The notes: generated by a model not told the origin, from the letters alone. Shown: positions 9,432 through 21,460, numbered from the stretch's first letter. The stretch: 64,000 bases of DNA from Agrocybe praecox (GCA_964017145.1 OZ024848.1:880501-944500), one strand, 5' to 3'. Made by a program: numbers and translations.

Positions 9432-10036
9432 CTCCTAACTTCCCTCCTACTACCACATCCCTTGAACAAGTATAATATATTGGAAGGCTGTGATGTATTT
9501 TTTTATGTATTTTAAAAAAAATTATAAATAAACATGAACAGCACAATTTTTGATTGTGAAAAATAATCAAGCATTAGCAGCCAATCAAAAACCAAACAGT
9601 AAAGTTTATTTTTTTGGATAAAACAACCAGGGCCACAAGTGAAACTGATTCCAACATAGCCACCAAGACAATGAACATTCCTGACTTTTCTTATACCCCT
9701 CTTTTCCCTTAAACTGCACTTTTTGTCAGTGACAATAATGCCAAAATTGCCAGAAAACACTTTCCTTCCAGTGATAACTTAATGCAGCTATACGGACACC
9801 AGATAGCTATGCCCAAATCCCACCACAGTCAAAACTATGCTGACAGCAAGTGAGAACAGATTTTCAGATGCCCTAAGTGGTACATTGATCATCTAGACAT
9901 AGAGCATGTTGAAGAAGAAACAGCATTTCTTGATGTACTTTGGCAAGTTGAAGCAATACATTATAAAGGAATCTCCATTCACTGCAACAATCAAATAATT
10001 CTGAGAGGAATCACTAGTCACAATGTCACCTATGTA

Positions 10037-10339
10037 CAGTGGCGAGCAAAAGTATTGCACATACCTAAATAGACATGTATCTAAGCATCCACTGGGCCAA
10101 TTTCTACGATTTAAAGACTAATCGATAGCCTAGGTTATTATCTTGAGTTCCGTGATGTACATATTTAAAATTTCCAAAATCTTGGCTTGCAGGGTGAAAT
10201 GCCGCAAAAAAGTAACTTTTCACCAATGGAATTGAGCTGTCCAAAAAATCTGAAAATATTTGAGGTCAAAGATCAGTTAAATATAAACAAAATACAATTT
10301 AAATCTCGAAAATCGATAGGCAGGATACTGAGAGCGTCG
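10037..10339 (+). repeat. left arm of the fold-back element
   Basis: 303-bp terminal inverted repeat, pairing with 10406-10708. Differences from the other arm are isolated single-base changes, for example in the GCCGCAAAAAAG tract and near the inner end. Confidence 0.93.
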
Positions 10340-10405
10340 CGGGTGAAAGTAGGCAATTTAATGTAATATTTGCACTTATTACACCACAATGGAGTACTTT
10401 CTGAT

Positions 10406-10708
10406 CGACGCTCTCGATATCCTGTCTATCGATTTTCGAGATTTAAATTGTATTTTGTTTATATTTAACTGATCTTTGACCTCAAATATTTTCAGATTTT
10501 TTGGACAGCTCAATTCCATTGGTGAAAAGTTACTTTTTTGTGGCATTTCACCCTGCAAGCCAAGATTTTGGAAATTTTAAATATGTACATCACGGAACTC
10601 AAAATAATAACCTAGGCTATCGATTAGTCTTTAAATCGTAGAAATTGGCCCAGTGGATGCTTAGATACATGTCTATTTAGGTATGTGCAATACTTTTGCT
10701 CGCCACTG
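10406..10708 (-). repeat. right arm of the fold-back element
   Basis: 303-bp terminal inverted repeat, the same length as the left arm. Read on the minus strand it matches the left arm almost base for base, including the 20-bp tip. Confidence 0.93.
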
Positions 10709-10887
10709 TACATGATTCATCAAAGGTGGAATGACAATGGTATATTTGCCTGTATTGAAATCATTCCTGTTCAGCTGCACAGAGATGGACCAGCATTTAA
10801 TATGTATGGATGGCCACCCTTTATTTTGGTTGTCACAGCTCACAAAACATCTTTACACCCAGTCAAGCCAATAATGTTAAAATACTG

Positions 10888-12577
10888 AGTATGGGAAAAC
10901 ATCAAGGATGCAGAACAACAAGCCTTAACCTCAACACAGTCGAAAATTGAACAAGGAGAACCAGATCAACAAGACTTGGATCACTTCCGCATGCCAATCT
11001 ATTCTGTGCTAGCTAATAATATAATCATTAACATGCAAACCTCATCATTTGTTTTCCATCCCCCAAACTTGCCCCAAACTCTCATTCAAACCTTCATCCT
11101 TCTATACTTCTACCTCTTCTTTACCCAATTTTTCCATGCTTTAATCATGCTGACGGTAATTAAAATCTGATTACCATGATTTGTGTACCACTGTTATGTT
11201 TATTTTTTCATTCATTTCTTTGACATACATATATTTACTTTTTATAGTACCAAGTATGCTAGATGCATAAGTAGTATTAGAGTAGATATTTTTTGTTTGT
11301 TGTTTATTTATCATTATCTTGGACTCATATCTATTTGGTACTGTGTTACATGCTCAAGTTCCTTGCTTAAACAACTAGTTGCAACTGAGGGCAGTTGAAA
11401 TCTGTTCCCTGCGGATGTCAGACATGCTTTTACATTAGCCCTTTTCAGCAACTTTTTGAGTCAAAAATCTCAAAAATTACCAAATTAGGCCTCTTATGCT
11501 GAGAAACTTTTGGCACACCAGTCATTGAGACGTTACATGCATCATATTTTGGCAAATTTTGATGGCCTGTTACATGTTACTGCCAAATTGATCAAAATGG
11601 TACAGTAAATGACACATTTGACTTCTTGTTGACTTCAATGAGATGTTATAAAAAATAAATAAAATGAATAAAGACCAAATGAAGACAAGGAAAAGATAGA
11701 AAAATTCATTTGGACTCATATATGCCATGCAAAGCAACGGCCCACTTTAAACAAGTTCTATTCGATACCATCATGACAACTACATACACATACTTCATAC
11801 AGAAATCATACCCTGGTCATATTTATATCATGTGAGTCTCAGATTGATTTCAGTGTGAGATCTAGTGTTTTCCCAACAAGATTATCGTTGGGGTTTTCAC
11901 TCTTTTGGTGAATCTTATTGTTCTTCTTCAATTCTTCTTACTCATTTTCTCATTTTGATGACATATTTACTATTAGTATTGCCCCCACCATATCATTCTA
12001 TTCTTTGTCCTCCATCTCTCCATTTTATCTCACCGAATTTGGAACTATTTTACGGATATTATTATGCTTTTTCTCAGTGTCATCTTCTCTTTCCTTTGAT
12101 TTTGGTACTCTTTTGATGCCTACACTTTATGGCTTTTCTCTAATTCCTTGCAAGTTGCCATATGCCCTCTAAATTTTATCTGTATTTTTGGTGCCGGAGC
12201 GAAGCGAGGCACATGCCTTGTCATACATCAAATATTTACTATTTATAAAAACAGGAGTTTTTCGGAAAATTTCGTGTTACCGAAGGAGTTGAACTTGCCG
12301 GGGGTGAATCATTTCTATGCGTGGATTCTATTCCAGCAAATTCGAAGATCTGATAAGTTCATGTTCAATACCATCACTTTGATGGGAGTTACAGGTGGCC
12401 GTGCCTGGTTTCAATGCATTTAGAAGGCTCTTGAGATATGACCAAATTTCCAACGAGTATTCCATACCTACAGGTAGATAAGGCAAGTCCTCAAAAGAGC
12501 ACCGAATAGATTAATTGTTCAAGGGAGCAAGAAAGCAGAAGGGGGAGAAACAATCTACAAAATGCAAAAAAAAAAAT
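10888..12577. other. gene-poor AT-rich stretch with a retroelement boundary relic
   Basis: No convincing gene. It contains the second copy of the 35-bp boundary motif (11387-11421), several short pyrimidine-rich frames near 11865-12170 and the motif GGAGCGAAGCGAGGCAC near 12193. The end abuts the 3' UTR of the ZUO1-like gene. The whole stretch is best read as decayed mobile-element sequence. Confidence 0.5.
11387..11421 (+). repeat. 35-bp boundary motif, copy 2
   Basis: Same motif as 6759-6793 with four transitions. Sequence on both sides differs from the first copy, so this may be the edge of a second, eroded member of the same retroelement family. Confidence 0.5.
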
Positions 12578-14295
12578 CTATGCAGTACCATCCTCCGCAG
12601 CTCTCTGCTGTCGTCTGGCCTTCTTCGCGGCATTAGCAGCAGCAGCTTTTTGTTTCTTGGCCTCAGCACGTGCAACCTAAAGCGCAAATAAATAAATAAA
12701 GCGCAAAGAAAAGAGAAGGAATTCGTTAGAATTATAAAAACTGAAAGGAGACGAAAACCAATACGACAAACGCACCTTTTCTTCTTCCTCCTTCTTCTTC
12801 GCCTCCTCTTCCGCCTTTTTCTTTTCTTCCTCCTCCTGCTGCTTTGTCTTCTTCACAGGCGCACCAGGAGCAGCGGCGCGTTTCTTAGCCTCACGAGCCT
12901 CTTTTTCTTCCTGTTTGATGCGCTTGATACGAGGATCCAGGCTAAAAAGGAAAGAAAGGTTCATCAGCATGTCAAGCTAGAAAAACAACAACACGAAGTT
13001 GATGTCGACGAGCATACGCACCCAAGAGTCATATCAACTAAACCTCTAAGTTTGGCGATATCCTCCTTCTTTCTGCGCGCGCGCTCAGACTTGTTCTTCT
13101 TCTCCGTATATCGCTTGTCGTCGCGACTATATGAGAAAGAACATAACACCATCAGATCGTCTTGCACATTGGTTTTACGATCAAAGCGAAAACACATACC
13201 TGTCGCTACCTTCATTGACCTCCTTATCAAGCCACTCAAAGCTTCTCCAGCTATCAAAGTTATACCAGAAATCGTAAAATCCTTCTACTTCCTCCTTTGT
13301 CGACTTGATGTGGCCGAGTCCAGGAACAGGTTGAGTCTTGGAGAATCGAGAATATAACTCAAAGACAGGAGCGAGAGCCTTGAAGAAGTCGAGGTCTTTT
13401 GACTGAAATAACACCCCGTCAGAAACGACGCGCGATCTAACAAAAATCAAACCCAAAAAATATACCTTGATCTCCGAAGCAGTAGGAATGTCCTCTTCGA
13501 GCTCCAAGAAAATAGGATCTACTGAATCGAACTGGCGGCGCTTCTCCGGGTTCGTAAGGACCTCGTGAGCCTTCTGAATGCACTTGAAGAAAGCGTCATC
13601 GTTGGTATTTTGATGGACACCTGCGAGGTACAGCGAGTTGTTAACGGCAGGCGTAGAGCCAGCCTTTTTATCGGGGTGATGCTTCAAAACCTTTTTGCGG
13701 TCTAAGAGTTAGAACAGAAATAAGCCTCTCAAAATGAAGAATATCGAAAAAGGCAACAACAAACTCACGAGCAATTTTAATCTGAGCGGCGCTAGCCGTG
13801 TAACGAAGATGCGAAAGACCAAGGACGGCGTAGTGATCTTGTTTCTAAAGCGCGATATAACAATATAAGATGATGACGGAGCGACACACGAAGTGGGGAT
13901 AAAAACTAACCTTCCATTCTTTAGGATCTAAAGCCAAAAGTTCTGCAGGCTCTTCCTCATCGCCTACACCAAGATCATCCTCCCCAGCGAGATCATCTCC
14001 GTGCAGAGCGGCAAGGCGCTCACGCTCCGCTTCGAGATGCTTATCGAGAGACGAGAACGAGTGCGAGTGGTGCAGGGAAAGACGGAGGTGGTTAAGGTAT
14101 GCTGGTCCAACAGGAAGCAGAGTACGATGACCAGAAGGATGAGGAGCTGCAAGACGCGTACAGAAATAAGTGAATAGGTCATGAAAGATGAATCGATAAC
14201 GTACAAGAAATACGGGACGTAGATGGGACACTGGGAGCCTTGTAAGACGCAGGAACAGGCTGGGTAGCAATGGAGAGAACTTGAACGGCCGCCAT
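12578..14295 (-). CDS. ZUO1: zuotin-like ribosome-associated J-domain protein
   Basis: Zuotin/DNAJC2 family: the J-protein half of the ribosome-associated complex, which sits on 60S subunits near the exit tunnel and stimulates Hsp70 folding of nascent chains. The ATG at 14295 opens a short first exon (14205-14295); the acidic second exon (13911-14146) contains LDPKEWK. The J domain follows (QDHYAVLGLSHLRYTASAAQ, then HHPDKK with the essential HPD near 13680). Next comes the zuotin-homology region with the FDSWRSFEWLDKE segment. A long Lys/Glu/Ala-rich charged helix follows, and the C-terminus (AKKQKAAAANAAKKARRQQ) is expected to contact rRNA. Several GT-AG introns of about 50-60 nt split it. 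A C-terminal SANT pair as in animals is not seen. It runs toward the repeat block on the left. Confidence 0.92.
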
Positions 14296-14768
14296 CGTAG
14301 TAGTATCTAAAGAGAGCTCAAAAACTTTTTTTGTCACACAATGGCTCGGTAACATTTCTTGTCACGCACACAGCGACTGCTTTTTCTGTCCCGGACGTCC
14401 GCATTGCACAGTGAGCGAAAGGATGACATTGATAAAAGATCTACTACGAGTAAACAGAAATATAAGGGCCTCATAGTCAAGCATTTTCCATTCCGTTGCT
14501 GGTGTGCAAAGGTGCAGTGCTGGAATACGCTCCGGCTTAATTGGGCGCTCTACTAGTTGATCTACCCTCAAAACTGATACCCCATTTCAAGAGTCTGAAA
14601 AAGAGTTGCTGTCGAGCGTGTTGTCAAACAGCAGCTGTGAGGGTTCTATTCAAGTTCGGTTTGTCGGTTCTGTTTGTTTTTATACACAGCAAAAATATTT
14701 TTAATCACGTGATCGTTCATGTACATAGCAATTTATTCAATAAAAAGAACTTTAAATAAACTAACTCG
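14296..14768. other. intergenic region between two minus-strand genes
   Basis: Contains the promoter and 5' UTR of the ZUO1-like gene and the 3' UTR of the hydrolase. An A/T-rich tract near 14690-14760 could hold poly(A) signals. No gene seen. Confidence 0.6.
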
Positions 14769-16182
14769 CTACAGTTTCGCTGCTGTCTTTGATCCTCCCA
14801 GCGAAACGATAACAAGGGCGTCGTACACTTTCTCAGCCAACCCAGAAGGATTGGTTTGAACAACCTGAATTGAACGATTAACAATTCATCAACACCCCGT
14901 ACGATTTAAATGCTCTTACAAGATGTCCAGCTCCCGCGACTCGAGCGACAGAAACGAGGTTCTGCGCTCCTCCTGATTGCACATTTATCACCTCTTCCTT
15001 GACTCTCGCCGGGCTAATGATCAAAGCGTTCAAAAAAATGCCCTTGAAGAACTAGCTGACTTACATATAATCATTAATCCCACCATAAATCAAATGCGTC
15101 GGAATCGCCTTGACGATATGCGCAAAATTTTGGTACACACGTCTGGCACCAACATTATCGCGATAAGTTGCCTATGATACACAGTAACTATGAAATACGC
15201 AATGCTATCAAGGATCAAAACACCCACTGCTTCTTGAAAACGGGTGCACTTCAACGTCACACCCTCTGTTTTATCAGGATACTCAACCGTAGGCAAGGGT
15301 CTCATCCCCGATTCCTATGAACAAACATCAATCAATGCCTTCCAACAAACCTCGGATGAAGAAAGACCACTAACAACATAACTCCTCAGAACCCTATCGT
15401 CCCAAGACTTCCAAGTCCCCCGTGCCTTCAAAGCCTTGTACGCCTCCTCCTTGGATGGCCAAATATCTCTCCGCTTCTCCGCTCCCGAGACCAGGATATG
15501 CGTAGCCTCATCCGCGACGTCGTCCGGCATCATCATCACCTCGGAGAAAATGAACGACGTGAACTTGATCTTCGGCCAGTACCCCAGCGCCAATGCCCTG
15601 CATGTCCATTATCATCATGAGTCTTGCTAAGACAAATATTCATAGGACGACTGACACTCACATGGACACCGACCCCATGGAATGCGCGACCCCGACAAGC
15701 TTATGACCCGTAAAGTCGACATCGACCCCAGTCCCAAGACCCGCAAGGAAAAGATGTATACTCCGTCCATACTCTTCCCAAGCAACTAATCGCATTATCC
15801 ATCAATAAAAAACCAATTCCTGCACAAAGTCAATGGACTCACAAGTATCCTTGTTCCGGAACCCCTTCAGCAACACTTCCTCATTAACAACCGCCGCCTC
15901 CCCATGATTCGGACAATCAATCGCCCAAATTTCCCTTATCTTGACCTTCTTCCCTCCCTTTTCGATATTTTCCAGCAAGTCATCAATAAGGGGCTCCCAC
16001 TGTTCCTTATGAAAACTCGTTCCATGCGCGAAGAACAGCGTAAGCGCTTCCCGGTCTCGACAGTCCGCGTCATAAGTATCCGGCTTCCAGAATTTCTTGA
16101 CGACAGAAACCAGATTATAACTCGGCCGAGAATCAAAGACGTATGATTTTGAAGAATACTCGCGAAGACGGCCCGTGCTCAT
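14769..16182 (-). CDS. peroxisomal alpha/beta hydrolase (lipase-like)
   Basis: Alpha/beta-hydrolase fold with the oxyanion segment FFAHGTSFHKEQW near the N-terminus, then AIDCPNHGEA, and a nucleophile elbow VAHSMGS (Ser nucleophile) in a downstream exon near 15670-15700. Ala replaces the usual first Gly of GHSMG. The last three residues are AKL, a canonical type-1 peroxisomal targeting signal, and there is no N-terminal signal. The layout resembles yeast peroxisomal lipase Lpx1 and related fungal hydrolases, though the substrate cannot be read from sequence. At least four exons; the start ATG at 16182 gives the short N-terminus MSTGRLREYS. It follows HMG-CoA lyase on the same strand after a 219-base gap, so the two could be co-regulated in lipid or leucine breakdown. 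Confidence 0.85.
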
Positions 16183-16401
16183 AGTGGTAGTATATCCTAG
16201 ACAAAGACAGCCCGGCGTAGTATGGAGAGCGCTGGTTCAGAAAGGTAAGCCGACGAATCAGCGAAGACGAGCGTACATATATAGCCCCTATAAACCTGGG
16301 TTAGCGGTAATTTTAGTTAACCGGTACCGGTATATCTTCCTTGTAAAACAAAGATAAAAATAAGGTGGTATACAAAACAGATTAGTAGACTCCGCTAAAT
16401 A

Positions 16402-17691
16402 TTACAATTTATTCTTCAAACCCCCCTCACCTCCCTCTCTCCTCTTCCTCGCTCGAATAGCCTGACCAACCCGACTCACACTCTCTCGTCCAAGGAGCCC
16501 GCTAATCCACCATCCAATATCTGATATCTTCTCCAAATTAACCGTTCCCCCACCATACTCGGAGCCAACCACATGGTAAGGCGAGTTTTGCAATGCATAC
16601 AGGACATCTTCCGTAGCGACGTTGCCCGTAGCACCAGGTGAATACGGGCAACCACCGAGACCACCGACAGACGAATCGAAAGTTCGAATGCCATGCTCAA
16701 GCGCAGTCATCATATTCGCAACGCCCATCCCATATGTATCATGGAACTAAAACAATAGTTAGTCAGTTAATACAACCAAGATGAACGGAATGAATATATA
16801 TTGGTCTTACATGTCCCTGTAACATAAATCCAAACATCATTAGCCCAACACGCACCGGTCCAAATTCAAAACAAGAAACACACTCACAGCCAACATCTCT
16901 ACCTTTACATCCTTCTTCACCTCCTCAACCATCTCACCAACCTCATGTGGTCTCCCCTTTCCAACCGTCTCCCCAAGACTCACCTCATAACACCCCATAT
17001 CTACAAGCGCCTTCGCCACCTCTCTCACTCTCTTATAATCCACCCTGCCTTCAAACGGACACTGCACCACCACACTCACATATCCGCGCACCCTAAGACC
17101 CTTGTCGACCGCAATGCGTGCAACGGGCTCCAAGCGCGCTAGAGACTCCGCGATCGTGCAGTTCAGGTTCGCCTTAGTAAAAGCATCCGTAGCAGCTGTG
17201 AATATCGCAATTTCGTCCGTAAGAGGTGGCGATTCATTCGAGTTCTCCTCAAGCAAAGCTAAAAGATCGTCCAGCCCGTGCTGGTTTGGCACGAGCACAG
17301 GATAATGCACCCCAGCGAGCTTCTTCATTTGCTTAAGCACGTCTTTGGTACCTGCCATCTACCAAAACCATAAGCAACGTAGTCAAAAGCAATACATAAG
17401 TCCATACAGACATACCTGAGGAACCCACTTCGGACTAACGAAACTCCCCGCCTCGATATTAACGTGTCCTGCATGCGCAAGTCTATTGATTAACTCGGCT
17501 TTAACCTCCACAGGGATCACTGAGCCCTTCTCGTTCTGTAACCCGTCGCGGGGTCCAACTTCGACGATATTGACCGCATTAGACGGCAACTTGGTAGTAG
17601 CGTATGACCTCCATTTGTTGTTGGTGAGAAGACCAAATGTGCGAGGCAAATAGACCCTGCGAGCACTGACTCTAACCCGTGCGGATAGCAT
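16402..17691 (-). CDS. hydroxymethylglutaryl-CoA lyase
   Basis: Cleaves HMG-CoA to acetyl-CoA and acetoacetate, the last step of leucine catabolism. The first 35 residues are rich in Arg/Ser with no acidic residues (MLSARVRVSARRVYLPRTFG), a typical mitochondrial presequence. The TIM-barrel domain starts at VNIVEVGPRDGLQNE, with metal-site and catalytic Arg/Asp in that motif. It continues through NIEAGSFVSPKWVPQ and carries the HMG-CoA lyase signature GGLGGCPYSPGATGNVATED with the active Cys. Exons are separated by short introns near 17359-17415, 16810-16890 and 16745-16810. The protein ends NKL, a weak PTS1-like tripeptide; the human enzyme ends CKL and is found in both organelles. Identity is sure; the exact splice limits near 16750-16900 are not. 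Confidence 0.93.
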
Positions 17692-18660
17692 CCAGAATCT
17701 CGCCTAGTTGTGTAAGGAGTAGGAGTTATAGTGTGTAGGTGGCAACAGACAAGAAACGCGAAAGAGTTTATTCAATCATGCTCACTCATATACTATTTGG
17801 CATACCACGGATCTTGACTTATCAACTAGTGCCTTAGAACAGACCGAATAAACAATGATAGTCGATTGCGAATATATAAGCTTGTCAACATCAGACGGCA
17901 TTCTCGACGTAAAGAAAATGAATGGTCCCCAATTCTGCCAGATTATTTCTTATGCATATAAGCCATAAGTGTAAGTGGCCAAAGACTCGGGCCGCTTTTA
18001 ACTTATTTCTCGATAAAGCTGCTATGTAGCTAAAACAGGTGAAAAGTTACGCTATTTTAGCGTCATTTCAGCCCTAAATCTGTGCAATTTTATTTCCTAT
18101 TGTTTCACCAAGGAATCAATTTTTTGATTTCGGGTACCTGGGTTTCTTAGCTCATTACTGTGGCGCCTTTAGCCGCTTTTTTGGAATTGCGCAACCCCAA
18201 AAAGTAAAGCGTAAAACTACTGACGCCGCCTGAGTGGAATAGTATACGAGTCCATTCTGTCCATACGGTAGTAGATCCCGGTAGATGGTCGTATGGTAGG
18301 CACAGCGGTGCAAGTTTCTTCTCCAAAATAGCTGCTGGTTCACTCCCAGCGCTTATGCACGTACTTATTCCACTAAACCTCTCAAAAAAACATTCCGTTG
18401 TATATGTAACTATTATCGTCCACAATGAATAAATAAGAGAATGTAGTATATACACGCATTGGCATGCAAGAAGAGAAAAGATGCTTCATTTCATCAACCA
18501 ACAATTTTGGACTCTATTAATTTCCGCAAAACAATTAAAGATATTCAGTTCCGGAAGCCAAGCCAAGCGTGCTTCTCGTCGTCGGATAGAGGGTAAAGAC
18601 ATATATGCGATATAGAGAACATTTTGTTTACCTAGGCACAAGCATTCACTTTCTCTGCTC
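17692..18660. other. intergenic, no gene recognised
   Basis: Promoter of HMG-CoA lyase at the left side and the 3' flank of the kinase gene at the right. A minus-strand frame of 102 codons near 18147-18455 has no family features or splice support. AT-rich, no repeats noted. Confidence 0.55.
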
Positions 18661-20790
18661 TCAAGCTCCAGTCGACTTCTCCAACCCAGTCCTTGCAAGT
18701 CTGTTCGAGAGATCCTCGCTGGTAGGCGAAACGACACCATCTTCATGGACACCCTTTCCTTGCTGGTACATAATATCCGCGCTCTATGAGTAGTAATTAA
18801 ATGAATGAGTATAACGATCAATGAAACAGTAAATGTATGAACAAACCTCAAGGTTCTCCTGCGTACCAGAATAAAACAACAATCAGCATCCAACAACGTG
18901 GTTTTTGGTAGATCAACACCGACCTTTGCAGACTCCTCTTTATACTTATTCAAATCGTCCCTCATCTTGGTCAATCCAGTGTCGGTATGGGCAAGAAGCG
19001 CCATCCTGTTCACGGCCTTGATCGTCGAAGTAGCTTTGCGCCCTGGAAGAAATTATCAGCAAAGGGATGCCTGTAAAATAAAAGACCACCCACAGAGTTT
19101 CTTGGCATTGAAAGCTTTCATAACAGTGGGAAGCAGATCGGCCGGACCACCATCTTCACGTGTAGGATCGGGCACGAAATGAGGTTCGGTATCAGCTAAC
19201 CACTGTAAGGAACCCCGATATAATTTAACATGCACAATAAGTAATATCACGACGCACCTTATGTTGCAAAGCCTGAGCAGCCGTGGGTCTCTCCGCTGGA
19301 TCTAAAGTCAGGCAATATCTCACGAAATCCTTCGCCGTTGCCGAGACGTTCTGCCAATACTCCTCTGGCTCGAATTTATAATCTCCCTTGATGATCGCTT
19401 CCATCTCCTGCTGCTGGTTGTCGCGATCAAAGGGGGTGTATCCAGCCAGTAGGAAATAGGTGATAACGCCCATAGCCCAGATGTCCACGGGTTTCCCATG
19501 GCCAGCTGTATACTAATTAGAACCGAGCGCCCTTCAATGAGGAGAAATGGTGATTCGACTGACTCTTTTTGAAGATTTCGGGGGCCATGTACTACATTGA
19601 CTGTTAGCAGATCGTTTGATTTTGATGAACAACGACGATCACATACCCCTGGCGTCCCGCAGATCTCAGTAAGCTGATTCAACTTCTCCTCCTCCATAAT
19701 CCGACTCAGACCAAAATCTGCGATCATGATATCAGCCTTTTCGTCTGGGCTACGGAAGAGTAAGTTTTCTGGTTTCAAGTCTGTTCACATCGAAAAGATT
19801 AGATGATGAGAAACGAGATGTGATGATGTGATAATAGATGGAAAACGCGCCTCGATGAACGATTCCTGCATCATGGATGTATTTGACGGCGTTGAAGATG
19901 GTCCGCAGTAACTCTGAAGCATCGCTACACGGGTTCAGTAAGAAATCATACCACCAAAAGCACCCGCAAAGATAATTACTTTTCATAATAGTTCCCCTTT
20001 GAACATATCCGGTCGAAGAGTTCACCGCCCGTACACAGATCGAAACACAGATAGAGATTGTGTGCGGTCTAATTGTTTGAATATTAGATAATATGAATGA
20101 TATAGCACATAAAAAGACATACTTCAAAGTAATCGTGCAGGGTAACAACGTTACGATGTCCACTCGATACACGCTTCAGCACGGCGATCTCATTTCGAAC
20201 CTTACACCATGCATGAGCGCTATCTATGAAAATCACGCAGGAAAGTGAAACAAACCATGTGTTCGCGGCCCTCCATAAGCCTTTTGTTGATAACCTTGCA
20301 TGCATAGTATTTTCCTGTCTGTACATGAATGGCCTCCTTTACGATGGCGTAGGTGCCACTTCCGAGAGTCTTCCCTGTGCGGTACTAAGGTGATGCGCCC
20401 GTCAGAAACGAGTGTGATACGATAGAAAACGTTCATACCTGACAAGGAACAGTGGTAGGCATATCTGCAGGTGGATGTGGTGGATGTGGTGACTGTTGGA
20501 AAGAAAGATTAGTCCAACTTGATACAATCTAGAAGTCTTGACTGGGAGGCACAGCCACCTCTGTGAGTAATAATTAGACTCACAACGACATTTCGGGATT
20601 TTGTCTCGTATATAGGTGCCTCGTAGTCACTTGCTGTCCCTTCTGAATTTTTCTCCTGCATGGACGAGGGTCTGTGTCGACTAAAAGCAGCCTTGAGGGG
20701 TGTTTTGATGTCTGCTTTTGAATATCGTTTCAGACGCTCAATGGTCGGGCTTGAAGTGCCTTCGCTGGCGCGACTCTGCGACGTTCCCAT
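18661..20790 (-). CDS. CMK1: Ca2+/calmodulin-dependent protein kinase, CaMKI type
   Basis: Serine/threonine kinase acting in calcium signalling. The N-terminus MGTSQS fits the N-myristoylation rule (Gly2, Ser6), followed by a Ser/Arg-rich segment of about 60 residues. The kinase domain spans several exons: a Gly-rich loop around GKTLGSGTYAIVKEAI, the catalytic lysine in CKVINKR, HR-DLKPENLLF split by an intron near 19790-19850, DFGLSRI, GTPGYMAPE split by an intron near 19595-19650, and PVDIWAMGVITYFLLAGYTPF. After the domain, a segment with FNAKKL and SAIKAVNRMALL-like basic/hydrophobic character matches the autoinhibitory/calmodulin-binding region. The tail ends SNRLARTGLEKSTGA. About nine exons. 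The myristoylation motif suggests membrane attachment. Exon edges are approximate. Confidence 0.9.
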
Positions 20791-21340
20791 TCTTGAAAGA
20801 GAGATGTAGGTGGTTAAACTGTAAGCTGCTTAAATCACGAAAGCGGAGAACGGTGTTTATATCAGACTAAACACTGCCACGCGCAGGCCCCTGAGTCACG
20901 GCCATGCATACACAGCGTTCAAATTACTCTTTCCCTCTTAACCCGCAGGGAAACACGCGATATTTCCTGACATCTTTGGCCCTGACAAAACCGACAGCAA
21001 GACCGCCTCGAGATAAAAGCAAGGCCTCGAAGATGACCTCGCGATTCGCTTTCGATAAAAGACGGCCTCAACAACCGTCGTTTCTACGCTTGATTTTCTT
21101 ATTCGAATTCTAGTCATATTCATTCCCCCTTATCACCCTCTCAGATACGTAAAGTCGGGGATTCACGACTTCATTCGGCTCATATTGGCTTGCAGTGCGA
21201 TGGAAGCTGGCAATATCGCAACCGAAGACGTTGGAACCTAGAGAATGCACGGAGTCTTCAGGGAAAAGGAAAGAGCCGTAAATCGGAGACATGGTATGGC
21301 ACTTATTTACCAACATGGCACCGGATCACGGTCTAATATA
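20791..21340. other. intergenic between kinase gene and tRNA-Asn
   Basis: Contains the kinase gene promoter (minus strand) and the upstream flank of the tRNA. No convincing coding frame. Confidence 0.6.
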
Positions 21341-21434
21341 TGCCCCGTGGCTTAGTTGGTTACGGCGTCCGACTGTTATTACCTCCTGCGAGGAAGACAT
21401 CGGAAGATCGAGAGTTCAAGTCTCTCCGGGGCAG
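21341..21434 (+). tRNA. tRNA-Asn(GTT), with a 20-nt intron
   Basis: Cloverleaf: acceptor TGCCCCG/CGGGGCA, D arm GGCTTAGTTGGTTACGGC, anticodon stem TCCGA/TCGGA, T arm GAGAG-TTCAAGT-CTCTC, discriminator G. Loop CTGTTA plus A after removing intron 21379-21398 places anticodon GTT at 21375-21377, giving Asn. The intron sits at the canonical site one base 3' of the anticodon. B-box GTTCAAGTC and A-box TGGCTTAGTTGG are present. The first acceptor base is T instead of the usual G. Confidence 0.93.
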
Positions 21435-21442
21435 AAATCTAC

Positions 21443-21460
21443 TTTTTGAATGCTTTTTTT
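21443..21460 (+). terminator. Pol III T-run terminators after tRNA-Asn
   Basis: TTTTT at 21443-21447 and TTTTTTT at 21454-21460, starting 9 bases after the tRNA, match RNA polymerase III termination signals. Confidence 0.8.

Larger units (their letters stand above)
10037..10708. mobile_element. 672-bp fold-back MITE, Tc1/mariner-like ends, TA duplication
   Basis: Two arms of 303 bp each (10037-10339 and 10406-10708) are near-perfect reverse complements around a 66-bp centre. The tips read CAGTGGCGAGCAAAAGTATT and its complement, close to Tc1/mariner terminal repeats, and the element is flanked on both sides by TA (10035-10036 and 10709-10710). It has no transposase frame, so it is non-autonomous. 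The few mismatches between arms point to a young insertion or recent gene conversion. It lies inside an older coding remnant. Confidence 0.93.
9865..10887 (+). pseudogene. decayed coding sequence split by a fold-back element
   Basis: Left of the fold-back element the plus strand encodes an acidic segment containing HVEEETAFLDVLWQVEAIHY and NQIILRGITSHNVTY. Joining the flanks across the element at the TA target continues the frame for a few codons, then shifts by +1 into NDNGIFACIEIIPVQLHRDG and a stop at 10887. The remnant was therefore coding before it was interrupted by the insertion at 10035-10710 and by a separate frameshift. The family is unknown; a mobile-element protein is most likely. 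Confidence 0.35.

Noticed and set aside
18147..18455. Minus-strand 102-codon frame
   Set aside because: AT-rich intergenic DNA with no conserved motif and no splice sites.
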